DNA of 25,340 nucleotides, from contig JAEFDA010000029.1 in NCBI GenBank assembly GCA_016126025.1, forward strand, positions 1 through 25,340, given 5' to 3'. Of the stretch, positions 1 to 7,254 are shown one piece after another. Source of the DNA: Nitrososphaerota archaeon (lineage in GTDB: Archaea > Thermoproteota > Nitrososphaeria > Nitrososphaerales > Nitrosopumilaceae). Below the pieces are notes generated by a model. It was not told the DNA's origin, made no database searches, and saw nothing but the letters and a program-made list of their open reading frames with translations. Numbering within the stretch: position 1 is the stretch's first letter; every line of letters starts with the position of its first letter. The translations under genes were made by a program, and so were the position numbers.

Positions 1-2
1 AG

Positions 3-101
3 AACAACGCCCTGTGGTGGGCCGAGGGGCAGATAGACGACAACTCATTCATTCAGGGACTGCAGTTCCTTATACGATCCGGGATAATGCGGGTCTCCTA
101 G
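3..101 (+). CDS. C-terminal end of an unidentified thaumarchaeal protein (partial)
   Basis: An open frame enters from the left edge and ends at TAG 99-101. The 32 visible residues include WWAEGQIDD followed by FIQGLQFLIRSGIM. This pattern of Trp, a Gly-Gln-Ile-Asp turn and an amphipathic 'hhxhLI' helix resembles a short C-terminal segment that I recall in many secreted or membrane-associated thaumarchaeal proteins. The rest of the protein lies outside the window, so its role cannot be stated. It is coding by its good amphipathic pattern and by codon use like its neighbours. The next gene starts directly at the following base and in the same frame. Confidence 0.6.
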   Translation, partial: NNALWWAEGQIDDNSFIQGLQFLIRSGIMRVS

Positions 102-458
102 TTGGCTCCCCTGTTCCGGTATCCAAAGCGGCGCCTGCGCAAGATGGTCCAGAAGGGGGAGTATGCCGAGGCGCTGCAGTATGGCATGTCGATCGAGCCC
201 GAATATGCCGAGGATCATGACTTTTTGTTCATAATGGGCAGCATCTACTATATCATGGAAGAGCCGCGCAGCGCCATAAAATATCTGGACCACGCCGTAT
301 CACTGCGTCCCGACGACATTGAGGCCCTCATGCTCATGACCAACGCCCACCTCTCACTGAAACAACGGCAAGAGGCCGCCTCGTGCTGCATGCACATCCT
401 GAAGGTGGACCCCGGCCACACCGAGGCAAAGTCCCTCTTGGGAGACCTACAGGGCTAG
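102..458 (+). CDS. Small TPR-repeat protein
   Basis: This 118-residue protein is predicted soluble. Residues ~35-107 form about two tetratricopeptide repeats: an FIMGSIYYIMEEPRSAIKYL unit, then an Asp-Asp-Ile-Glu-Ala-Leu helix pair and a third helix ending in DPGHTEAKSLLG. TPRs normally mediate protein-protein contacts; no partner can be named from the sequence. The start is TTG 102, immediately after the TAG of the upstream frame and in frame with it. The basic N-terminal stretch (RYPKRRLRKMVQKG) looks like genuine coding sequence, but ATG 144 is an alternative start that would remove it. No promoter fits in front, so it is probably co-transcribed with the upstream gene. It converges on the next gene, with stop codons overlapping by two bases. 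Confidence 0.75.
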   Translation: MAPLFRYPKRRLRKMVQKGEYAEALQYGMSIEPEYAEDHDFLFIMGSIYYIMEEPRSAIKYLDHAVSLRPDDIEALMLMTNAHLSLKQRQEAASCCMHILKVDPGHTEAKSLLGDLQG

Positions 459-916
459 TAGACGTTCTCCATCAGCCACTCGCAGTATGCGGTAACCTGC
501 TGGTCGAAGGCGGTCCATATGTGCAGCGAGTGGGGCAGGATGTCTATCTTTCCGCCCGGCGCCCACACTCTGGCGCCCTCCTTTCCCTCGTACATGTAGG
601 CATCCTCCACCTTTACGTCCCCGAATATCTCCTTGGCCTTGGCCTTTATGGTGTCGCGGGGTATGGGAAAGTTCCTGCGCTCCCGGTCTATGATGAGGCT
701 GATGTCCCTCTTTCCGTACATGTCGAACTCCTCTATCTTTCCCTCGTGGGGGAAGTTCACTATGAGGTGTATGCCGTACTTTGATCCCGTCCGTCGGCCT
801 ATCTCCACAATCTTGGAGTATGCCATGGCGGGATTCCGGGCCAGCAGGAGCCTGATCTGGGCCGTCTCGCGCTTCAGCGCGGCCTGCAGGTCCTGCACTA
901 TAACAGAGAACTTCAC
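455..916 (-). CDS. Conserved hypothetical protein, 153 aa
   Basis: I do not recognise a named family. The 153-residue protein has no membrane segment or signal peptide. It begins with a helical, charged segment (KFSVIVQDLQAALKRETAQI) and continues with alternating strands and helices, including HLIVNFPHEGKIEEFDMYG and a Trp/His-containing C-terminal helix. It probably occurs mainly in related ammonia-oxidising archaea, but this is a recollection and not a search. The start is GTG 916, chosen because a TATA box (938-945) sits about 25 nt upstream, fitting a leaderless mRNA. A longer overlapping frame (447-1037) on the same strand has no promoter at the right distance and reads like an off-frame translation. 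The gene converges with the TPR gene at 455-458. Confidence 0.7.
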   Translation of the reverse strand: MKFSVIVQDLQAALKRETAQIRLLLARNPAMAYSKIVEIGRRTGSKYGIHLIVNFPHEGKIEEFDMYGKRDISLIIDRERRNFPIPRDTIKAKAKEIFGDVKVEDAYMYEGKEGARVWAPGGKIDILPHSLHIWTAFDQQVTAYCEWLMENVY

Positions 917-937
917 GGCTGCACGGCGCCGGTTTCA

Positions 938-945
938 TATTATAA
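938..945 (-). promoter_or_regulatory. TATA box of the 153-aa gene
   Basis: The minus strand reads TTATAATA, centred about 25.5 nt before GTG 916. This is the archaeal TATA-to-start distance, so the transcript would be leaderless. Confidence 0.6.
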
Positions 946-1093
946 CTTGGTGGATGTCTGGAGGAAGCGGTTTTTTCCATTCTACGCCATCCACCGTTTA
1001 ATCTACACGCAGAATTCTTACAACCAGACCGCCTCAAGAATGTGCGGCGGCAGGCCGCTTAGAATCCTGGGCTCAAAGCCACGCCAAACAGCA

Positions 1094-2194
1094 TCATGCC
1101 GCGGGTGGAACTTTGACCAGAGCCGGCTTGGAGCCGATGGCCACGCGGCTTGAGCTTGTGTCGGCGATCACGCTCTTTATGTTGCGGTCCATGACCACCT
1201 CTGCAATGTCCATCGTATACTCGGCGGATCTCCGGATGCTGTCGAGAACGAACTTTATCACGGTGGCGTTGGGGGCCGAGTCTTTTACGGACATCATCAG
1301 CTCCTCCTGCGCGGCTTGTATCTTGGAGGTGGACTCGGTCACCCTCTCGGCCGCGCCGTAGTCGGCCCGGATCATGGCATCTATGGCCCTGCTGAACATC
1401 TCCATCACAGAGCGGCTCAGCTGCTTGGTCTTGTCTACCATGTCAGGATCGATATGTTCGGTGAGGTACTTCACCCGCTTGGAGATCAGGATGGCGTGGT
1501 CCGCTATCCTCTCTATACGGGATACGACAGTCCTGTAGTACAGGCAGTCCGCAGGGCCCTCCAGCGACATGGCGCGCAGCAGGCCGGCATCGCCCACCGC
1601 CATGGTGAGGTTCCTGAGCATGTAAAAGGTGAACCTGTCTATCTCGTCGTCCAGCCTGACCACCTCGTCGGCATACTCGGTGTCGGCGGCCTCCAGCGCC
1701 TCCAGCGCCTCTTGGTGGGCGTCGATGGTCATGGTTGCCATCCTCAACAGCGCCACATCAAAGGTCATCTCGGGCAGCCGGGTGAGAGTCTTTATCGTAA
1801 TGCATTCGGGGCTGGACTCGATTATCTCGGTTCCTATCATCGAGGAGCGCGCAAACGAGCGGACCGCGTTTATCTGGCCGGGCCCCAGCCGTATCCCTCT
1901 GGCGATTATGGTGATGGACTTGTAGCCGGCCAGGTACATGGCCACGATCTTGCGCCGTATGGACTCGTCAGAGTCGTTGGGGCCCACCACCATAGACGCG
2001 GCCTGCTCCCCGTCTGTCCCGTCCGACGCAGGGAATACGGTCAGGGATTTGTTCTCGTTCTTTACCATTGAGACGCTGTCCCCGGCCTTCAGGCTCATCA
2101 TCTCCACCCATGACTTGGGGATGGAGATGATGTAGGTGGATCCGCCGCTTATCTGCAGCTTGCGGTTCTGCTTGAACTTCTCGTGCTCGCCCAA
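1094..2194 (-). CDS. AbrB/SpoVT domain fused to PhoU domain; phosphate-responsive regulator candidate
   Basis: This 366-residue soluble protein joins two modules. Residues ~8-55 (RKLQISGGSTYIISIPKSWV, then LKAGDSVSM and SLTVFP) match the swapped-hairpin AbrB/SpoVT DNA-binding fold. Residues ~120-335 are helical and PhoU-like, with paired segments such as VVSRIERIADHAILISKRVKYL and RRSAEYTMDIAEVVMDRNI. PhoU domains bind metal clusters and interact with the Pst transporter. The fused AbrB domain suggests that this version also binds DNA. It is divergent from pstC, with 127 nt between the starts, so the pst promoter is a plausible target (inference). The start is TTG 2194, with a TATA-like AGTATAAC about 27 nt upstream. 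It is much longer than the ~220-aa PhoU at 5048-5701 and is a paralogue with a different role. Confidence 0.85.
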   Translation of the reverse strand: MGEHEKFKQNRKLQISGGSTYIISIPKSWVEMMSLKAGDSVSMVKNENKSLTVFPASDGTDGEQAASMVVGPNDSDESIRRKIVAMYLAGYKSITIIARGIRLGPGQINAVRSFARSSMIGTEIIESSPECITIKTLTRLPEMTFDVALLRMATMTIDAHQEALEALEAADTEYADEVVRLDDEIDRFTFYMLRNLTMAVGDAGLLRAMSLEGPADCLYYRTVVSRIERIADHAILISKRVKYLTEHIDPDMVDKTKQLSRSVMEMFSRAIDAMIRADYGAAERVTESTSKIQAAQEELMMSVKDSAPNATVIKFVLDSIRRSAEYTMDIAEVVMDRNIKSVIADTSSSRVAIGSKPALVKVPPAA

Positions 2195-2217
2195 CAGCGC
2201 CCATATATTTTGCAGCC

Positions 2218-2225
2218 GTTATACT
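2218..2225 (-). promoter_or_regulatory. Likely TATA box of the AbrB-PhoU gene
   Basis: The minus strand reads AGTATAAC, centred ~27 nt from TTG 2194. Two further AT-rich candidates (2203-2210 and 2242-2249) lie nearby, so the exact promoter is uncertain. Confidence 0.4.
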
Positions 2226-2285
2226 GTTGTCCACCGTTTTCTATATAGTGGTATGGCAAGAATATGGTATCGGTAATCTATTTGC

Positions 2286-2293
2286 ATATATAA
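2286..2293 (+). promoter_or_regulatory. TATA box of the pst operon
   Basis: The sequence is ATATATAA, within a longer AT-rich run (2284-2303) and about 32 nt before GTG 2322. This predicts a very short or absent leader. It lies in the divergent spacer shared with the AbrB-PhoU gene. Confidence 0.6.
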
Positions 2294-2321
2294 CATATTT
2301 TTTCCGCCTGCACAGCAATTC

Positions 2322-3299
2322 GTGCCAAAGCGGTGGATTCAACGGGACGAGAAGCCCCGGCGGTGGCTGCTCTCGGAGAGGATCTTCAAGTACGCGACCG
2401 CGGCGGCGGGCGCCTACGTGCTGGCGGTCATACTGGTGATGGCGCTACAGCTGGGCTTTGAGTCGGCGCCGATATGGGAAGAGGAGGGCGCGGAGTTCAT
2501 CTTCGGAACGGACTGGAACTCGGTACCCGGCCGAGAGTCGTACGGGGCGCTGCCGTACGTGCTGGGGACCCTGATCACCTCTGCCCTGGCCCTGGCTTTG
2601 GGCTTTCCACTCAGCATCGGGATCGCGATGCTGGTGATGATAATGCCAAAGAGGCTGGGCAGGCCGTTGGGGTATCTGGTGGATCTCATTGAGGCTGTCC
2701 CCAGCGTGGTGTTCGGCCTTTGGGGCCTGTTCGTCTTCCGCCTGTACTTCAGGGACTATGTGGAGAAGCCCCTCCACGACACGTTCGGGGACTCGATATA
2801 CCTCTTTGGGGGAACACCGTTTGGCCTCGACATACTGACGGCCAGCATAATACTGGCCATAATGATCATCCCCACAATCTCGTCCATATCCCGGGAGGTG
2901 ATGTCCGCCGTCCCCCAACAACAGAAAGAGGCTGCGTACATGCTCGGATCCACGACGTTCGAGATGTTCCGCATGGCCATATTCCCATACTCCAAGGCCG
3001 GCCTGCTGGGCGCCGCGATGCTGGGACTGGGCCGGGCCGTGGGGGAGACGATGGCCGTCACCATGCTGATCGGGAACGCCACCGGAGCCAACGCCATGGT
3101 GAGCTCGCTGTTTGACGCCGGCCAGACCATGCCCAGCATCATAGCCAACGAGTTTCTGGAGGCGTCCCCGGTGGGGCTGCACACGCCCGCCCTGATTGGA
3201 ATAGGGCTTATACTGCTGGGGGTGGGGCTTTCCATCAACGTTGCGGCGCACTTTCTGGTGGGCCGCATGGTGAAGGTGAACGAGGGGCCGGTGCATTGA
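2322..3299 (+). CDS. pstC: Phosphate ABC transporter permease PstC
   Basis: This is one of the two transmembrane subunits of the high-affinity phosphate importer. The 325-residue protein has a basic N-terminus, a first membrane segment at ~27-46, an extracytoplasmic loop, then five further segments. The permease signature loop is at ~200-230 (SAVPQQQKEAAYMLGSTTFE), the EAA-type contact site for the ATPase. The stretch GRAVGETMAVTMLIGNA is characteristic of PstC. The start is GTG 2322, following the TATA box. The stop TGA overlaps the TTG start of pstA by two bases, indicating translational coupling. No phosphate-binding PstS gene precedes it, unlike many pst operons. Confidence 0.93.
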   Translation: MPKRWIQRDEKPRRWLLSERIFKYATAAAGAYVLAVILVMALQLGFESAPIWEEEGAEFIFGTDWNSVPGRESYGALPYVLGTLITSALALALGFPLSIGIAMLVMIMPKRLGRPLGYLVDLIEAVPSVVFGLWGLFVFRLYFRDYVEKPLHDTFGDSIYLFGGTPFGLDILTASIILAIMIIPTISSISREVMSAVPQQQKEAAYMLGSTTFEMFRMAIFPYSKAGLLGAAMLGLGRAVGETMAVTMLIGNATGANAMVSSLFDAGQTMPSIIANEFLEASPVGLHTPALIGIGLILLGVGLSINVAAHFLVGRMVKVNEGPVH

Positions 3300-4231
3300 G
3301 CCACGAGAACAGACAGCAAAAACGGGCCGAGATCCGGGCCATGTTCAAGTCCAACGTGAGGCGCCGGCTCTGGGTCGACAAGATTATGGTGGGCGCCGTC
3401 GTGGTGTGCGCCCTCGTAGCGATCATTCCGCTGGTGTGGATACTGGGGACGGCGGTATACAGCGGCCTGCCGGCACTCAGCTGGGCGTTCCTGACCGAGG
3501 AGCCGGGGGCCGTGGGCGCCGGCCTCATATCCATAGGGCCGGCCATCCAGGGGACCATCATACTGATAGGGCTGAGTTCCATACTGGGCCTGCCGGTGGG
3601 CATACTGGGTGGGATATACCTGGCCGAGTTCGGGGGCGGCGGATGGCTGGCCCGCCAGATCCGGTTCTTCATGGACGTCTTCATCCAGGTCCCCTCCATA
3701 GTGCTGGGCATATTCGCATTCTTGGCGGTGGTGCTCATCCTGGGCCACTTCTCGGTGTGGGCCGGCGGGTTTGCCCTCTCACTCATCATGTTTCCTATAG
3801 TGGCCCGGGCCACCGAGGAGGCCATACGGATGGTGCCGTGGACCTACAGGGAGGCCGGGGCGGCTCTGGGGCTGTCCAAGATGGCCATCACGCTTCGGAT
3901 AGTGCTGTCGCAGGCCAAGAAGGGGATAATAACCGGCGTACTGCTCTCCGTGTCCAGGGTGGGCGGGGAGACGGCCCCGCTCATAATGACGGTGGTGGGA
4001 AGCAGCGTCTTCTTTGAGGATATGGACACGCCCATGGATGCCCTCCCCCTCCGCATATGGAGGTTCTCGCTCCAGCCGTATGACGAGGCCCGGATCGCGG
4101 GCTGGGGGGCTGCATTTACCCTGCTGCTGATCATATTCGCCATCCACCTGGGAGTGCGCTACTTCTTCATGCAGGAGCACGGCGGCAAAGGATTAAGAGG
4201 GGTACTACACTTGGGACGGAAGGTGAGGTGA
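3296..4231 (+). CDS. pstA: Phosphate ABC transporter permease PstA
   Basis: This is the second membrane subunit of the phosphate importer and pairs with PstC. The 311-residue protein has six predicted membrane segments, beginning at ~32-52. The EAA loop (ATEEAIRMVPWTYREAGAAL, ~185-204) contacts PstB, and the stretch SRVGGETAPLIMTVVG is a PstA hallmark. The start TTG 3296 overlaps the pstC stop; ATG 3341 is a possible alternative that would shorten the cytoplasmic N-terminus by 15 residues. The C-terminus ends in a basic cytoplasmic tail. A GGTGAGGTG sequence at its 3' end serves as a likely ribosome-binding site for pstB. Confidence 0.92.
   Translation: MSHENRQQKRAEIRAMFKSNVRRRLWVDKIMVGAVVVCALVAIIPLVWILGTAVYSGLPALSWAFLTEEPGAVGAGLISIGPAIQGTIILIGLSSILGLPVGILGGIYLAEFGGGGWLARQIRFFMDVFIQVPSIVLGIFAFLAVVLILGHFSVWAGGFALSLIMFPIVARATEEAIRMVPWTYREAGAALGLSKMAITLRIVLSQAKKGIITGVLLSVSRVGGETAPLIMTVVGSSVFFEDMDTPMDALPLRIWRFSLQPYDEARIAGWGAAFTLLLIIFAIHLGVRYFFMQEHGGKGLRGVLHLGRKVR
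4222..4230 (+). promoter_or_regulatory. Ribosome-binding site for pstB
   Basis: The sequence is GGTGAGGTG, ending 5 nt before GTG 4236 and overlapping the pstA stop codon. It resembles the complement of the archaeal 16S rRNA 3' end (GGAGGTGAT). It supports initiation at GTG 4236 inside the operon, in contrast with the leaderless first genes. Confidence 0.55.
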
Positions 4232-4235
4232 AGAC

Positions 4236-5048
4236 GTGCGGGCCATAGCCAAGCAGGAGCGGCGCGCCACGCCGGAACTTGAGCCACAGCGGCGCTACAA
4301 GATGGTGACCGAGAATGTGAACGTCTACTACGGGGATGTGTGCGCGGTAAAGGATCTCACCATGAAGTTTCCCGAAAAGTCGGTGACTGCCCTCATAGGC
4401 CCCTCCGGCTGCGGCAAGACCACCTACCTTAGGTGCCTCAACCGCATGCACGACATGACCCCGAACGCGCGGGTGGAAGGCCGGGTGCTTCTGGACGACG
4501 CGGACCTGTACGACAAGAGCATCGACCCCATATACCACCGCCGAAAGGTGGGAATGGTGTTTCAAAAACCCAATCCGTTCCCCACAATGAGCATATACGA
4601 CAACGTGGTGGCCGGAGTGAAACTCAACGGGGTGAGGAACCGCGCCATACTGGACGAGATAGTAGAGGACTGCCTGAATCTGGCATATCTGTGGGACGAG
4701 GTTCGAGACATTCTCCGGAAGCCGGCCTTGGAGCTCTCCGGTGGCCAGCAGCAGCGCCTCTGCATAGCCCGGGCGCTGGCCATACAGCCCGAGGTGCTCC
4801 TGATGGACGAGCCGGCCTCGGCCCTGGATCCCATAGCGACCCAGAAGATAGAGGAGACCATTCAGGAGCTCAAGAAGGACTATTGCATCATAATCGTGAC
4901 GCACAACATGCAGCAGGCGGTGCGCTGCTCCGACTATACGGGCTTTATGTACATGGGCAAGCTCATCGAGCACGGCGAGACAAAGCAGGTGTTTGAGCGC
5001 CCCACCGACAAACTAACTGCTAAATACGTGCAGGGACAATTTGGATAG
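4236..5048 (+). CDS. pstB: Phosphate ABC transporter ATP-binding protein PstB
   Basis: This is the cytoplasmic ATPase that powers phosphate import through PstCA. The 270-residue protein has Walker A GPSGCGKTT (~54-62), a Q-loop in MVFQKPNPFP, the ABC signature LSGGQQQR (~168-175), Walker B VLLMDEPASALDP (~188-200) and the H-loop histidine in IIVTHNMQQA. The PNPFPTMSIYDNV stretch after the Q-loop and YTGFMYMGKLIEHG near the C-terminus are typical of PstB rather than of general ABC ATPases. The first ~24 residues form a basic extension beyond the usual PstB N-terminus. The stop TAG 5046-5048 shares its G with the GTG start of phoU. Confidence 0.95.
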   Translation: MRAIAKQERRATPELEPQRRYKMVTENVNVYYGDVCAVKDLTMKFPEKSVTALIGPSGCGKTTYLRCLNRMHDMTPNARVEGRVLLDDADLYDKSIDPIYHRRKVGMVFQKPNPFPTMSIYDNVVAGVKLNGVRNRAILDEIVEDCLNLAYLWDEVRDILRKPALELSGGQQQRLCIARALAIQPEVLLMDEPASALDPIATQKIEETIQELKKDYCIIIVTHNMQQAVRCSDYTGFMYMGKLIEHGETKQVFERPTDKLTAKYVQGQFG

Positions 5049-5701
5049 TGCCGCGACTAATCGATCCGTCGCTGAAGAGGCTTTCCTTTACTATGGGCCA
5101 GATGGGGAATATGGCCATCAAGGGAATGGGCTTGGCCATGGAGTCGTTTGTGTCCGGAGCCAACACCAAGGCGGAGTGCGGGGAGGTATCTGACGCCATA
5201 ACCAGGCAGTACTTTGAGGTGGAGGATCTGACCTTCGAGATACTGCTGAAGTACCAGCCGATGGCCCGGGACTTTCGGTTCATCCGTTCGTCCATTGAGA
5301 TATCGTATGCGTTCCTGCGGTTCGGCAGATATGCCTATGACATAACCCTGATACGCGACTCCTTCGGCGACATAACCCGGTGCGGGAACTCGCGCCTCGA
5401 GGACTCTTTCCGGCTGGTGGAGCGCATGATCCGGGAGGCGGTGCACTCGTTTGCGGCCCTGGATCTGGACAAGGCCAGACATGTCCAGGCGCAAGAGGCC
5501 ATGACCGACGCCATATACCGGGAGAGGATGCCTGCCCTTCTCCAGTCCAACGACATCAAGTGCGCCTTGGCAGAGGCCCTCCTGCTCAGGTATCTGGAAC
5601 GTATTGCAGATCACGCCCTCTTCATGAGCGACTCCATTGCGTATATTGTGACGGGGAAGCACAGCCTGCGGCAGCCCGCCCCCCGCTCGTATGGGGTGTA
5701 A
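5048..5701 (+). CDS. phoU: PhoU family phosphate uptake regulator
   Basis: This 217-residue all-helical soluble protein carries two PhoU repeats. Typical features are the N-terminal MGNMAIKGMGLAMESFVSG helix, the segment IRSSIEISYAFLRFGRYAYD in the middle (where PhoU proteins have a conserved R-x-I-x(3)-L helix), and LRYLERIADHALFMSDSIAY at the end (the E-R-I-A-D-H metal-binding pattern). In the family, PhoU restrains Pst transport and signals phosphate sufficiency; which sensor it would contact here is unknown. Its position as last gene of the pst operon, with a one-base overlap to pstB, supports this role. It lacks the AbrB domain of the paralogue at 1094-2194. Confidence 0.9.
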   Translation: MPRLIDPSLKRLSFTMGQMGNMAIKGMGLAMESFVSGANTKAECGEVSDAITRQYFEVEDLTFEILLKYQPMARDFRFIRSSIEISYAFLRFGRYAYDITLIRDSFGDITRCGNSRLEDSFRLVERMIREAVHSFAALDLDKARHVQAQEAMTDAIYRERMPALLQSNDIKCALAEALLLRYLERIADHALFMSDSIAYIVTGKHSLRQPAPRSYGV

Positions 5702-5892
5702 CGGACCTTCGGGGAGTGCTGCGCACGGATGCCCGGGGACGGCCCAGAATGGCCTCCGGACGCAGCCGGGGACTGCCCCGAACCGTATACGGCCGGATCC
5801 GGCAAGTGCGCGCCTGCAGGACCAGAAACCCCGAGCCGGTCTGGTTCTCCGCATGCTTCTCTAGATTTTGGACAAGGCCGCCCCTAAAGAGA

Positions 5893-5898
5893 TTAAAT
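5893..5898 (+). promoter_or_regulatory. TATA box of ctaB
   Basis: TTAAAT is centred about 29 nt before TTG 5925 and 32 nt before GTG 5928. It lies inside the longer open frame that begins at 5868, which argues that translation does not start at 5868. Confidence 0.45.
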
Positions 5899-5924
5899 GG
5901 ACGTGCGGGGGAACTCTCCTCGGA

Positions 5925-6803
5925 TTGGTGCTGAAAGAGCTCGTGGAGGTGTCAAAACCCCGGATCGTGGTGCTGCTGGTGATAACGGCGGTGGCGTCCC
6001 TGTACGCGGCCAGCCAGCTGGCGCCTGGCTCCCCGGAGGTGGGGTATCAGACATACATACACGTGATGGTCGCCGGGGCCTTGGCCTCAGCGGGGTCCAG
6101 CGCCCTGAACCACTACTATGACCGGGACATAGACCCGCGGATGAGCCGCACCAGCACCCGGCCCATACCCTCGGGCAGGATATCGGCCAGGGCCGTGGTG
6201 GCATACGGTCTTGCCCTCTCGTGCATATCGGTGGTGTACGGGTACGTGCTCATAAACGCCGCCTCGGCCTTCTTTATAGCACTGGGGATCTTCTCCTATG
6301 TCATAATATACACTGCATGGCTCAAGCGGCGGAACACGTCCAATATAGTAATCGGAGGCATAGCGGGCAGCGCCGCCTCTTGGGCCGGGTGGGCGGCGGC
6401 CACCGGCTCCTTGGATGTGCTGGGATTCCTGGTGGGCTTTCTGGTGTTTGTGTGGACGCCGTCGCACTTTTGGTGCCTGGCCATGAAGATCCGGGACGAG
6501 TACGCCCAAGCCGAGGTTCCCATGCTGCCGGTCGTCATAGGGATGCACCGCACCTCAAAGTACATCTTGGCCAACACCGCCATTCTCGTTCCCTATTCCC
6601 TGATGCTCTATGCCTTCGGGATGGGCATGGTGTACATGCTGATAGCCGCCGTCTCGGGGGGGCTGATGCTGTACTACCACTACCGCCTGACCCGGGAGCC
6701 AACCTCGGACTTTGCTTGGAGAGCCTACAAGGTCACAGCCCCGTACCTGACCATCATATTCCTGGCGGTGGCAGTGGACGGGGCGTTCCACATCCGGATC
6801 TAG
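5925..6803 (+). CDS. ctaB: Haem O synthase (protohaem IX farnesyltransferase)
   Basis: A membrane prenyltransferase of the UbiA superfamily. It attaches a farnesyl group to haem B to make haem O, the precursor of haem A for haem-copper oxidases. Visible hallmarks are EVSKPRIVVLL at the N-terminus, the first Asp-rich motif NHYYDRDIDPRM with RPIPSGRI (residues ~62-85), the loop WTPSHFW (~177-183), and the second motif DEYAQAEVPMLPVV (~191-204). About eight to nine membrane segments are evident, and the length (292 aa) is normal. The frame is open up to TTG 5868, but those extra 19 residues lack family similarity and a TATA box lies inside them. TTG 5925, or GTG 5928 next to it, is therefore preferred. 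It probably serves the terminal oxidase of the ammonia-oxidising chain (inference). Confidence 0.93.
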   Translation: MVLKELVEVSKPRIVVLLVITAVASLYAASQLAPGSPEVGYQTYIHVMVAGALASAGSSALNHYYDRDIDPRMSRTSTRPIPSGRISARAVVAYGLALSCISVVYGYVLINAASAFFIALGIFSYVIIYTAWLKRRNTSNIVIGGIAGSAASWAGWAAATGSLDVLGFLVGFLVFVWTPSHFWCLAMKIRDEYAQAEVPMLPVVIGMHRTSKYILANTAILVPYSLMLYAFGMGMVYMLIAAVSGGLMLYYHYRLTREPTSDFAWRAYKVTAPYLTIIFLAVAVDGAFHIRI

Positions 6804-7224
6804 AGGGTGGCCGCCACCCGCACAGCTCGGGTATGCAGATCAGCGTCCCGAGGATTCGTTTCCGGCGCGAACGCTGGAAAGATCTGGCGTACCGTTCGGG
6901 GAACCACCCGCCGACATGCAGAACCGGCCGTCAGCCCCCTGGTGGCAGATGTGGGCGCGTACCCGGGCGTCTGGCGGAGCCTGCAGAGCATCGACTGTTC
7001 CGCCGGATGATATCGCATTTGTGCTACTGCGCCGACGATCCGCGGCGTCTCAGTCGGGTCTTTGTTTTTGGATATATGTCCCATATGCCATGCAATGCCC
7101 TGTGTCAAAATCTGACGCGCCCGGTTGTCTTTGCCATCATATGGCAATCATTCCCTAAAATGGGGACCAAACGGCTTTTGTCGGGTTAAACTGGAATTCG
7201 ATACCTACTGCGTCCTCAACAACC
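6804..7224. other. Intergenic region, no convincing gene
   Basis: About 420 nt separate ctaB from the ferredoxin promoter. Several overlapping short frames exist on both strands, but none has a family-like pattern or a promoter at a sensible distance. The last 150 nt are clearly more AT-rich. They contain a 7-bp inverted repeat, TTGCCAT-CAT-ATGGCAA (7131-7147), about 80 nt upstream of the ferredoxin TATA box. I see no tRNA or other structured RNA. Confidence 0.5.
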
Positions 7225-7231
7225 TTTTTAA
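7225..7231 (+). promoter_or_regulatory. TATA box of the ferredoxin gene
   Basis: TTTTTAA is centred 27 nt before ATG 7255. This distance selects ATG 7255 over the in-frame GTG 7240, ATG 7246 and GTG 7252. Confidence 0.65.
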
Positions 7232-7254
7232 GACCAAGTGTGCAAATGAGGGTG

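Noticed and set aside
447..1037. Long minus-strand frame overlapping the 153-aa gene
   Set aside because: Arg/Gly/His-rich off-frame translation with no promoter; the frame ending at 455 has a better protein pattern and a well-placed TATA box.
2445..3748. Long minus-strand frames across pstC and pstA
   Set aside because: Antisense to clear transporter genes; low-complexity translations produced by high G+C at third codon positions.
5792..5803. Palindrome GCCGGATCCGGC between phoU and ctaB
   Set aside because: Similar CCGGATCCGG strings occur elsewhere, including inside ureC, so it may be only a frequent word in this genome.
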